The translations under genes were made by a program, and so were the position numbers. From the NCBI RefSeq assembly GCF_001571775.1, contig NZ_LRVM01000011.1:30881-94880 (forward strand): DNA of 64,000 bases, in the 5' to 3' direction. Below, one piece after another: positions 26,588 to 34,115 of this stretch. The notes under the pieces were generated by a model. That model had not been told where the DNA came from. It ran no database searches and worked only from the letters and a program-made list of their open reading frames with translations. Origin of the DNA: Anaerotignum neopropionicum. GTDB taxonomy: Bacteria; Bacillota; Clostridia; Lachnospirales; Anaerotignaceae. Positions within the stretch are counted from its first letter, which is position 1. Each line of letters begins with the position of its first letter.

Positions 26588-26840
26588 GTCCTCGTTACGC
26601 TGTCCCGACAGACTGAAGACAAAGTCAAAATCTTGAGGGCATTGCCCTCAAACACCCACAAGGGTTTCACCCTTGACCCATCTTAACCCACATAAAATGC
26701 GGGTTGTATAAAAGTTTTTGGTCTTGCTTTTTTCAAAAAGCAAGCAGGTTTGGGTCATCACTTTTGCTTCGCAAAAGCCAGCTTCGCTGTCTGCCCTATC
26801 TTGGGCAGTGAATGGGCAGTGCCCAAGGTTTTTCAATCAT
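26588..26840. repeat. Mosaic hairpin repeat, copy 3, inside the riboflavin operon
   Basis: This is the inverted counterpart of copy 1 over nearly its full length. Shared modules in order are ACTGAAGACAAAGTCAAAA, TTGAGGGCATTGCCCTCAA, CACCCACAAGGGTTTCACC, AACCCACATAAAATGCGGGTT, AAAAGTTTTTGGTCTTGC with CAAAAAGCAAGCAGG, TCATCACTTTTGCTTCGCAAAAG, GCCAGCTTCGCTG and CTATCTTGGGCAGTG. Several stems have compensating changes relative to copy 1, for example AACCGCATAGCTATGCGGTT against AACCCACATAAAATGCGGGTT. It lies between ribAB and ribH. Confidence 0.85.
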
Positions 26841-26892
26841 TTGAGATTTAACATTGACTAAATTATTTATATACTATTAGGAGGAATTTAAC

Positions 26893-27369
26893 ATGAAACT
26901 GGTTCAAGGAAATTTAATTGCAACAAATTTAAAGGTAGGAATTGTGGCTTCTCGTTTTAACGATTTTATCGTTAGCAAGCTGGTGGATGGTGCGGAGGAC
27001 GCTCTCCTGCGTCATGGTGTTGAATCACACAATATTTCTTTGGTGCGTGTTCCCGGGGCATTTGAAATTCCCACTGCGGCAAAGCTTTTGGTACAGAGGG
27101 GCGGATTTGATGCAATTATTTGCCTTGGTGCTGTCATCCGTGGTGCAACCACCCATTATGACTATGTTTGCAGCGAGGTTTCCAAGGGAATTGCCCATCT
27201 TTCCATGGAAACCGATATTCCTGTGCTTTTTGGCGTCGTTACAACAGAAAATATCGAACAGGCCATTGAACGTGCAGGAACAAAAGCCGGCAACAAAGGC
27301 TATGATACCGCCTTGGCAGCCATTGAAATGGTCAACCTTTCCGCTGAAATTAAAGGGATTAATAAATAA
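26893..27369 (+). CDS. ribH: 6,7-dimethyl-8-ribityllumazine synthase
   Basis: RibH condenses the pyrimidine and dihydroxybutanone phosphate products into lumazine, usually as a 60-subunit shell. The 158-residue protein shows [38 protein letters not shown] (with the catalytic His) and [23 protein letters not shown] lies 7 bases before the ATG. It is the last gene of the riboflavin set. Confidence 0.97.
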   Translation: MKLVQGNLIATNLKVGIVASRFNDFIVSKLVDGAEDALLRHGVESHNISLVRVPGAFEIPTAAKLLVQRGGFDAIICLGAVIRGATTHYDYVCSEVSKGIAHLSMETDIPVLFGVVTTENIEQAIERAGTKAGNKGYDTALAAIEMVNLSAEIKGINK

Positions 27370-27500
27370 TTTTGCTTGTAGCAGAATATCTGTAATATGG
27401 TATAAAAGAAAAGGAGAAGCCTTTACGGTTTCACTGCGTAATACCTTTTTATAAAAATACGGTGTATTCCTTTTATTGATTTCCTGCAAAACAAAATAAC

Positions 27501-27560
27501 GGGCAGTATATTGGATGCCTTCAGCTTCCCACCAACTGCCCAATACTTAAATCTTTTTTA
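27501..27560 (+). terminator. Probable terminator of the riboflavin operon
   Basis: GGGCAGT (27501-27507) pairs with ACTGCCC (27535-27541), extended by TTGG/CCAA after a bulge, then a T-rich tail at 27553-27559. The 130 bp before it (27370-27500) carries no gene. Confidence 0.55.
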
Positions 27561-27574
27561 ATTCTTGCAAAATA

Positions 27575-27604
27575 TTGTGCCGAATCCTTTTTTCGTATTA
27601 TAAT
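27575..27604 (+). promoter_or_regulatory. Promoter of ytvI
   Basis: TTGTGC (27575-27580), 18 bp, TATAAT (27599-27604), 40 bp before the ATG. Confidence 0.5.
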
Positions 27605-27644
27605 ATACATAATATGGCAAGTTGTCCTGAGAAGGAGGGGTGGT

Positions 27645-28694
27645 ATGCAGGAGTTTTATATTAAAAATAAGCAGGCAATACTAAATTTTTTAATTCTTTG
27701 CGGGGGAATTCTAGCGTGTTTTTTATTTTTCCGCTACCTGTTTCCCATTTTTTTGCCTTTTGTTTTTGGCTGGTTGTTAAGCCGTATGTTTATCCCCCTG
27801 GCGGATCAATTGGAAAAGCATCATATTCCACGCTGGGCAGGCGCTCTATCAGGAATTCTTCTTCTGATTTCCATCCTTGGATTTTTAGGATATTTTGCGG
27901 GTGCTCAGCTTTATGCACAGCTTCAAAATCTGCTCAATGACCTCCCCTTTTATTTGGATAAAATAGAGGAAGGTCTGACCTTATTCTGGGCAAAGGTGGA
28001 TATACTTCTCATTGGCTTACCCGAAGGTGTGACAAGCGTTACCGCCAATTTGCAAGAGGAGCTATTTAATATTTTGCTCTCCTTGGTGCAAAGCAGCGGC
28101 TCAGTTTCCGCCATTACAGCCATACCGAAGCTGGTACTTGCATTTTTTATCACCCTTTTTTCCGCATACTTCCTAACGAAGGATCAAGAAAGCATTCACT
28201 TGGCATACAAAACCCATGTGGAGCCATTATTCGGTGCTTCCTTACAAGCGACAAAAAAGGATTTGGCGGCTTCCCTTTGGGGCTATGTAAAAACCCAACT
28301 GATACTGATGGTTTTTATATTTCTCATCTGTGTCATCGGACTGTATATTTTGCATTCCCCTTATGCTTTATTAATTAGCGTTTGTATTGCCGTCATTGAC
28401 GCAGTTCCCTTTTTTGGAAGCGGCTTTATTCTCTGGCCAGGGGCGGTTTTGCAGTTTATTTTGGGAAATACCACTTTGGGCATTGGATATCTGGTGATCT
28501 ATGGAATTATTCAAGTTGTACGCCAACTTATGCAGCCAAAAATTCTCGGTGCGCAAATTGGGATGCACCCACTGCTCACTTTATTTTCCATGTATTTTGG
28601 ATATAGATGTATTGGGTTTTGGGGATTAATTCTTGGCCCCGTAATTGCTGTTATGCTGCGGACAACTCTCCGCTTTCGACAAGAAAAAAAATAA
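27645..28694 (+). CDS. ytvI: Sporulation integral membrane protein YtvI / AI-2E family transporter
   Basis: A 349-residue polytopic membrane protein of the AI-2E exporter superfamily. Pairs of transmembrane segments lie at both ends (for example residues 14-45 and 66-90) around a soluble middle region, with the family signature KLVLAFFITLFSAYFLTKD and the C-terminal QVVRQLMQPKILGAQIGMHPLLTLFSMYFG. The sporulation-linked YtvI subgroup fits its size and N-terminus. The transported substrate is unknown. AGGAGGGG precedes the ATG. Confidence 0.85.
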   Translation: MQEFYIKNKQAILNFLILCGGILACFLFFRYLFPIFLPFVFGWLLSRMFIPLADQLEKHHIPRWAGALSGILLLISILGFLGYFAGAQLYAQLQNLLNDLPFYLDKIEEGLTLFWAKVDILLIGLPEGVTSVTANLQEELFNILLSLVQSSGSVSAITAIPKLVLAFFITLFSAYFLTKDQESIHLAYKTHVEPLFGASLQATKKDLAASLWGYVKTQLILMVFIFLICVIGLYILHSPYALLISVCIAVIDAVPFFGSGFILWPGAVLQFILGNTTLGIGYLVIYGIIQVVRQLMQPKILGAQIGMHPLLTLFSMYFGYRCIGFWGLILGPVIAVMLRTTLRFRQEKK

Positions 28695-28713
28695 AAGCTT
28701 AGGTAGCATAAAA

Positions 28714-28745
28714 ATGGCCTGCGAAAATTTCGCAGACCTTTTTTA
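28714..28745. terminator. Bidirectional terminator between ytvI and the TraX-like gene
   Basis: GGCCTGCGAAA (28717-28727) pairs with TTTCGCAGACC (28728-28738) with almost no loop, followed by seven T residues on the plus strand. Confidence 0.8.
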
Positions 28746-29372
28746 AAAAATAATCTCTCTTATAGCCACTAAAATAGTCAAATGCAGCGGATAAAAAACA
28801 TAGAAAAAGTATTTCGGTAAATAAACTGTTTTTTTCCACACCCTTCCCGCCAAAGGAAAGGCGCAAAGAGAAAAGCTTTGCAGCCACACGTTTGTGAAAA
28901 ATCCGTAAAGCAGTTGCAAGAACACCTGTCCATAAAAAGAAATGTTTCTGGCACAATCATAAAATCCAAAAACAAAAATGGTAGCCACGCCGTACCAGCT
29001 ATAGCTGGTTTTAATCCAGTAAGAAAGAATCAGCAAAACACCTGCAAAAAATCTCTCCCTTCCCCCTTTTCTCCAAAGCCATAACACCAAAGCCCCAAGT
29101 GCCAGCGTAAATAACGGGTTTAGGTTGGTATGTTCAAACGCCATAAAATAAATGGGCTGTGAGAGAACTGCCGCGAAAAGGATACGGAATATATACTTTT
29201 TAAAATTAGCGGTATAGGTAACCCCTTGGGCAATTCCAAAGGCAAAAAGGGGGAAAGACAGCCGCCCAATCAATCGAAAAGCAGTTTGCTGGGGAAAAAA
29301 TATCGCTCCAATATGATCGACAACCATAAGAATCGCCGCCAAGGCTGCCGTCATCTGATTGCGCCGCTCCAT
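28743..29372 (-). CDS. TraX-family membrane protein
   Basis: The 209-residue product is very hydrophobic, with seven or eight predicted transmembrane segments. It begins with the characteristic LAAILMVVDHIGAIFFP and ends with YFFYVFYPLHLTILVAI, the TraX/acyltransferase-3-like pattern. TraX acetylates F-pilin in Escherichia coli; chromosomal relatives in Firmicutes are uncharacterised, possibly acyltransferases for surface polymers. Its ATG overlaps the cysK stop codon by one base (TAATG), so the two are coupled. Confidence 0.82.
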   Translation of the reverse strand: MERRNQMTAALAAILMVVDHIGAIFFPQQTAFRLIGRLSFPLFAFGIAQGVTYTANFKKYIFRILFAAVLSQPIYFMAFEHTNLNPLFTLALGALVLWLWRKGGRERFFAGVLLILSYWIKTSYSWYGVATIFVFGFYDCARNISFYGQVFLQLLYGFFTNVWLQSFSLCAFPLAGRVWKKTVYLPKYFFYVFYPLHLTILVAIREIIF

Positions 29373-30301
29373 TAAATTTCAGCAAACATTGCTGTGGAAA
29401 GGTAACGTTCACCCGTATCGGGTAAAAATACAACAATGTTTTTCCCTGCATTTCCCCTTCGTTCCGCCAGTTTCTTTGCGGCAAAAAGAGCGGCCCCCGA
29501 AGAAATGCCTACCAAAAGCCCTTCTGTTTTCGCTATATCCCGCCCAGCTTCAAAAGCCTCTTCATTTTCAACGGCAATTATCTCATCATAGATTTCCGTA
29601 TCTAATATGGAAGGAACAAAGTTTGCACCGATGCCCTGAATGCCATGAGACCCTGCCACGCCCTTTGACAGCAGAGCAGATGCTGCCGGCTCAACGGCTA
29701 CCACTTGAATTAGAGGATTTTTTTCCTTTAAATATTTTCCCACACCGGAAATTGTGCCGCCTGTGCCAATTCCCGCAACAAAAATATCCACCTTACCCTC
29801 CATATCCTGAAAAATTTCAGGGCCTGTGGTTTCGTAATGGGCCTTTGTATTTGCAGGGTTATCAAACTGCCCCGGAATGAAAGAATTTGGGATTTCTTTC
29901 TGCAAGGCCTCCGCTTTTTCAATGGCTCCTGCCATTCCCTTTGCTCCCGGCGTAAGCACCAGCTCCGCTCCATAGGCCTTCATCAGCATGCGTCGCTCCA
30001 TACTCATAGAATCGGGCATGACGATGATTGCACGGTATCCTTTTGCCGCAGCCATTACCGCTAGGCCAATTCCAGTATTACCACTGGTCGGCTCAATAAT
30101 CGTTGCCCCTTCTCTTAAAATACCCCTTTGCTCCGCATCTTCAACCATTGCCTTGGCTACCCTGTCTTTTGCGCTGCCCCCTGGGTTCATAAATTCAACC
30201 TTGGCCAACAGCTTTCCTTGAAGGCCATGCTTTTTTTCATACTGTGTCAACTCCAATAACGGCGTTTTCCCAATTAACTGATCAATGCTTTGGTAAACCA
30301 T
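29372..30301 (-). CDS. cysK: Cysteine synthase A (O-acetylserine sulfhydrylase)
   Basis: CysK makes cysteine from O-acetylserine and sulfide with PLP. The 309-residue protein has the PLP lysine in GGSAKDRVA (Lys45), the substrate loop PTSGNTG (71-77), the phosphate cradle GTGGTISGVG and the C-terminal GISSGAALFAA. AAAGGATG precedes the ATG. Confidence 0.96.
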   Translation of the reverse strand: MVYQSIDQLIGKTPLLELTQYEKKHGLQGKLLAKVEFMNPGGSAKDRVAKAMVEDAEQRGILREGATIIEPTSGNTGIGLAVMAAAKGYRAIIVMPDSMSMERRMLMKAYGAELVLTPGAKGMAGAIEKAEALQKEIPNSFIPGQFDNPANTKAHYETTGPEIFQDMEGKVDIFVAGIGTGGTISGVGKYLKEKNPLIQVVAVEPAASALLSKGVAGSHGIQGIGANFVPSILDTEIYDEIIAVENEEAFEAGRDIAKTEGLLVGISSGAALFAAKKLAERRGNAGKNIVVFLPDTGERYLSTAMFAEI

Positions 30302-30346
30302 ACTTTATGTCATCCTTTCTATTCGTACTAAAGTCAGTTAATTTTA

Positions 30347-30375
30347 ATAGTACCACTGTTGCTTTTTCCCTTCAA
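30347..30375 (-). promoter_or_regulatory. Promoter of cysK-traX
   Basis: On the minus strand TTGAAG (30370-30375), 17 bp, TACTAT (30347-30352). The rest of the 308-bp cysK-map gap is AT-rich and shows no T-box, S-box or other leader that I recognise. Confidence 0.45.
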
Positions 30376-30609
30376 GCAATATCTCTATTGTTATTCCTTC
30401 TATTTTATGCTACTATGAAAATTGAATTTGCAAATATTTTCTTAGGTGTTGTCAATCATTGTATTATAGCTTATTTTCTTGAACTGGGCTCACAAATAGA
30501 CAAAATACTTTTTAAAGTATAGCGTTTTTATTTGTGATACTTTTTTTGCAAAAAAACTATAATATAATATTCAACACGCTAATTTCATTAAGAAAGGATA
30601 TGACCATTT

Positions 30610-31479
30610 ATGAAGCTTGGTCGTAACGACCCCTGCTGGTGCAACAGCGGAAAAAAATATAAGCAGTGCCATGCTGAAATGGACGATAAAATTGCACAGT
30701 ATAAGGCAAACGGAGCCACGGTTCCTTCCCACAAAATTATTAAAACTCCGGCACAAATTGAAGGCATCAGAAAAGCCGGTGTGTTAAACACTGAAATACT
30801 GGACATGGTGGGAGAAAAAATTTGTGCGGGTATGTCTACCGATGGGATTAATACCTTGGTGCATGAATACACCATAGCCCATGGCGGTACGCCTGCCCCC
30901 CTAGGCTATTGCGGCTTCCCAAAAAGCGTATGTGTCTCTGTCAACAATGTTATATGCCATGGCATACCATCTGACAATGAAGTTTTAAAAGACGGCGATA
31001 TTGTAAATGTTGACGTTACAACCATTTTAGATAGCTATTATGCAGATGCATCCCGTATGTTTTGTATCGGAGAAGTTAGCCCGGAAGCAAAAAAGCTGGT
31101 TCAAGTTACAAAAGAATCCGTTGATTTGGGGTTAAAAGAAGTAAAACCATGGGGTTTTCTCGGGGATATCGGCTATGTTGTAAGTCAGTATATTTATGCC
31201 AACGGCTACACCGTACTGCGGGATATTGGTGGTCATGGTGTAGGAAATGATTTCCACGAGGATCCTTATGTCTGCCATATTGGTGAGCGTGGAACAGGTA
31301 TGCTTTTGGTTCCCGGCATGGTCTTTACCATTGAGCCCATGGTAAACGCAGGAGAAGAGGCATTTTTTCAGGATGAGGAAAACGGTTGGACGATTTATAC
31401 TAAGGATGGCTCCCTATCCGCTCAGTGGGAATATACTGTTCTTGTAACTGAGGATGGAGCAGAGGTCATTACCCATTAA
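30610..31479 (+). CDS. map: Type I methionine aminopeptidase with N-terminal SEC-C zinc motif
   Basis: The enzyme removes the initiator Met from nascent proteins. The first 25 residues form a SEC-C zinc-binding motif (LGRNDPCWCNSGKKYKQCH: Cys9, Cys11, Cys20, His21), as in SecA and some clostridial Map variants. It may tether the enzyme to the ribosome. The pita-bread domain follows, with metal ligands visible in NVDVTTILDSYYADASR, GGHGVGNDFHEDP, FTIEPM and QWEYTV. It is 289 residues long. The ATG follows AGAAAGGA by about 10 bases. An MFS gene follows 18 bp downstream. Confidence 0.95.
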   Translation: MKLGRNDPCWCNSGKKYKQCHAEMDDKIAQYKANGATVPSHKIIKTPAQIEGIRKAGVLNTEILDMVGEKICAGMSTDGINTLVHEYTIAHGGTPAPLGYCGFPKSVCVSVNNVICHGIPSDNEVLKDGDIVNVDVTTILDSYYADASRMFCIGEVSPEAKKLVQVTKESVDLGLKEVKPWGFLGDIGYVVSQYIYANGYTVLRDIGGHGVGNDFHEDPYVCHIGERGTGMLLVPGMVFTIEPMVNAGEEAFFQDEENGWTIYTKDGSLSAQWEYTVLVTEDGAEVITH

Positions 31480-31497
31480 AAATATGAGGTTCATAAA

Positions 31498-32679
31498 ATG
31501 AAGAAGGATAATTTCGTCTATTTCTACGGCGCTTTGCAGGGATTATACTGGATGAGCTACGGCAGTTCTGTAACCTTTACCGCCGTATTTCTTTTAGACC
31601 ATGGTTTTTCCAATGGCAGTATTGGAACGCTAATTGCCATCTCCGGCTTTCTGTCTGTTCTTCTGCAACCAGTCATTGCTTGTGCTGCAGATAAAGGGAC
31701 ACATTTTACGGTGAAACGTGTTTTTATGCTTTTGTGCATGGCGCAAATCATTCCTTATGTGCTTTTGTCAATATTTCCGTTGCCTAAGATTGTGATTGCG
31801 CTCTTATACAGCCTGCTTATTCTTTTACAGCTCTCTATACAGCCAATCATAAGCGCACTGGGCATACAACTGATGCAAAATGAAGTGCCCTTAAACTTTG
31901 GCGTTGCAAGAGGGATTGGTTCCTTTGCATACTCGGTTCTGACGTTCTTTTTAGGTACACTGACTGTTGTTTTTTCCACCAAATGCCTACCCATGACTTC
32001 TTGCGGATTGGTCATAATTATCCTGTTTTTCTTGCATCAGCTTCCCGATATGGGCAGTCATCAAGCTGTAGATATACCCCATGGGGGAACCATTGCAGTT
32101 TTAAAAAGCAGTCCTCGCTTTGCCCTGCTTGTCGTGGGAATTGCCTGCATTTTTGTATCCCATAGCTCAATCAATAACTATATGATACATATTCTAAACC
32201 GCATTGGAGAAGGAAATGAAGCATTGGGGCGGATGATGGCTTATACAGCTATTTTAGAGGTACCTGCTATGCTTTTTTGCACAAGGATTATCCGCAAATG
32301 GGATTGTGCAAAATTATTGCGTTTTACGGCAATTTTCTTTGTTCTTAAGGGGATTGGCGTAACCTTTGCCTCAAATTTAACCATGCTGTACCTAGCATTA
32401 AGCTTTCAAGCCATATCCTTTGCCCCATTTACCGCCGCAATCGTCTATTACGTTAGCGGTGCCTTGGGAAAGCAGGATCAAGTCAAAGGGCAAGCCCTTG
32501 TTACCATCGGCATTACTGTAGGAAATATCTTGGGCAGTCTTGCCGGAGGATATATTTTACAGTATTTTAATGTAGCCATGATGCTATGGCTTACCACCGC
32601 TTCTTGTATCCTTGGTATGGTGTTCTTCCTTGTTGGCGTGCAAAATACAACAAACAAAAGCATTCCCTATGAAGCATAA
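31498..32679 (+). CDS. MFS transporter (MFS_1-like permease)
   Basis: The 393-residue product has twelve predicted transmembrane segments. It begins with KDNFVYFYGALQGLYWMSYGS, and the cytoplasmic loop ACAADKGTHFTVKR after the second segment matches the MFS loop 2-3 signature. It resembles the nucleoside/sugar permease-like subgroup. The substrate cannot be predicted. It is probably co-transcribed with map. Confidence 0.85.
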   Translation: MKKDNFVYFYGALQGLYWMSYGSSVTFTAVFLLDHGFSNGSIGTLIAISGFLSVLLQPVIACAADKGTHFTVKRVFMLLCMAQIIPYVLLSIFPLPKIVIALLYSLLILLQLSIQPIISALGIQLMQNEVPLNFGVARGIGSFAYSVLTFFLGTLTVVFSTKCLPMTSCGLVIIILFFLHQLPDMGSHQAVDIPHGGTIAVLKSSPRFALLVVGIACIFVSHSSINNYMIHILNRIGEGNEALGRMMAYTAILEVPAMLFCTRIIRKWDCAKLLRFTAIFFVLKGIGVTFASNLTMLYLALSFQAISFAPFTAAIVYYVSGALGKQDQVKGQALVTIGITVGNILGSLAGGYILQYFNVAMMLWLTTASCILGMVFFLVGVQNTTNKSIPYEA

Positions 32680-32720
32680 AAAGACCCTGTTTTGAGATAA
32701 CCCCAAAACAGGGTCTTTTG
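32678..32720 (+). terminator. Terminator after the MFS gene
   Basis: AAAAGACCCTGTTTTG (32679-32694) pairs with CAAAACAGGGTCTTTT (32704-32719), a long perfect stem with T runs on both strands. It can also serve the padR/DUF2812 operon on the minus strand. Confidence 0.9.
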
Positions 32721-32825
32721 TGTCCAAGCGTGAAAGGTGAAAAATTTCGATTTTTTTGTTACGGAGATAAATACCATTTTTTTCTTTTGATTTATGGAAG
32801 CTTAAGGCGATTTTCCCCTAGAAGC

Positions 32826-33368
32826 TTATTCAAACAAGCTTTGCTCTTGCATTAACTTCCGTTTTATTCTGTATACCCGAAAAAATCCATAGACCAAAAA
32901 TAGTCCCAAGCTCAAGCTAACTATGCCGCAGATAAAATTAAACTCTGAACTTAGCGTAAAAAATATGAAAATATTATTCAGTCCAATGCAAATATTCATT
33001 ATGCACAGAATCCCAATTAAATTTAATATTTTGTTCATCTGCTTAATTCTGGAAGAATTATCTGAATACAAGTTAAATTCGCCTTCATCCGTCTTTTTTC
33101 TAAAATATATCCACCGCATAATGGAACCTAAATATTCAGCTCCCGTTTCTTCAATAAACTTAATATATTGCTGACTTTCTCCATGAGAGGGGGCATTTTT
33201 CAAAAGCTCAAGGCGCACATTATATTCACCGGGAATGCACTCTTCAAAAGTATATTTGCAAAACCCAATGGCAACAAGGGCAAGGCCTCTTTCCGCCATT
33301 TCGTTCAGCCATTTTTCTTCCTTATCATATTCCGAAACCCAAAATAATTTATAAATTACTTTTCTCAT
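32826..33368 (-). CDS. DUF2812 membrane protein, partner of PadR
   Basis: A 180-residue protein with a soluble N-terminal DUF2812-type domain (KLFWVSEYDKEEKWLNEMAE, then YNVRLELL) and two C-terminal transmembrane segments (about 115-135 and 142-162), ending in a basic tail. DUF2812 genes are commonly paired with padR regulators; their function is unknown. It overlaps padR by 4 bp (ATGA). Confidence 0.82.
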   Translation of the reverse strand: MRKVIYKLFWVSEYDKEEKWLNEMAERGLALVAIGFCKYTFEECIPGEYNVRLELLKNAPSHGESQQYIKFIEETGAEYLGSIMRWIYFRKKTDEGEFNLYSDNSSRIKQMNKILNLIGILCIMNICIGLNNIFIFFTLSSEFNFICGIVSLSLGLFLVYGFFRVYRIKRKLMQEQSLFE

Positions 33369-33691
33369 CTTTCTTCACTCCTTAATAGAGCCTTCCCATT
33401 GTTAAGCAGCTCCTCCAGTCGAATCATCTCTGCCTCTAAAATGCTGCGGCCAAGCTGGGTTATCTGGTATTCCTTTTTTCTGCTGTCCCCTTCCCCCGGT
33501 ATTGCCATAATCCATTCCTTTTCAAGCATTGTACTGATCGCACCATATAATGTGCCTGCCGCAAGCTTTACTCTGCCACAAGAAAGCTTTTCGATGTTTT
33601 GCATAATGCCATATCCATGAAGCGGCGACAGAATAGAAAGTAAAATATAATACACCGCCTCAGTTAATGCTGTATTTTGATTGTTGCCCAC
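33365..33691 (-). CDS. PadR-family transcriptional regulator
   Basis: A 108-residue winged-helix protein with the PadR pattern: YYILLSILSPLHGYGIMQ, LAAGTLYGAISTMLEKEWI, KKEYQITQLGRSILEAEM. It belongs to the short subfamily-2 type. A perfect palindrome lies over its transcription start region, so autorepression is likely. It should control its own operon with the DUF2812 gene. Confidence 0.9.
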   Translation of the reverse strand: MGNNQNTALTEAVYYILLSILSPLHGYGIMQNIEKLSCGRVKLAAGTLYGAISTMLEKEWIMAIPGEGDSRKKEYQITQLGRSILEAEMIRLEELLNNGKALLRSEER

Positions 33692-33716
33692 ATAATATCC
33701 CCTTCCGTTATAAAGT

Positions 33717-33774
33717 CTGACGATGTATCGTCAGCCGATATATTTATTATAACGGATACCCATATAGTAAGCAA
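33717..33774 (-). promoter_or_regulatory. padR promoter with a perfect operator-like palindrome
   Basis: On the minus strand TTGCTT (33769-33774), 17 bp, TATAAT (33746-33751). Just after the expected start point lies CTGACGAT-GT-ATCGTCAG (33717-33734), a perfect 8-bp inverted repeat with a 2-bp centre. Upstream, 33775-34000 holds no gene and no sequence I recognise. Confidence 0.75.
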
Positions 33775-33999
33775 TGGTTTTTTTAAACAAATTCAATTCT
33801 TTGTAGGCTTTTTTGCAAAAGCAACGATACTCCTTCAAAGAATGAAGGGCTTACCCTAAAAACTAGCAGCAAAAAACTTCATCCTATGGCCATCCAACCG
33901 TCAAAACCTTATAAATAAATTCCATTGGATAAACAGGATTCTTTCAATCTGGCAGTTTAGGCTATTTTAAAATATGCTTCTAACCTAGTTTTGGGCATA

Positions 34000-34038
34000 C
34001 AAAAAACCACTTAAAACTATTGTTCAAAGTGGTTTTCA
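34000..34038 (-). terminator. Terminator after the chemoreceptor gene
   Basis: AAACCACTT (34004-34012) pairs with AAGTGGTTT (34027-34035). On the minus strand it is followed by TTTTTTG. Confidence 0.75.
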
Positions 34039-34115
34039 TACTTTGGTGCCATAGTGGGTATGTTTTTTTGCATAAAAATAGGTTCTTGCTTTTCTTTGAA
34101 ACCCCAGTGCATCGT

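Noticed and set aside
26942..27543. Long alternative frames overlapping ribH on both strands
   Set aside because: They are shadows of ribH, which has a full lumazine-synthase motif set and a good ribosome binding site.
28743..29372. TraX-like gene as a sign of a conjugative plasmid
   Set aside because: It is coupled to cysK with no other transfer genes nearby; chromosomal TraX-family proteins are common in Firmicutes.
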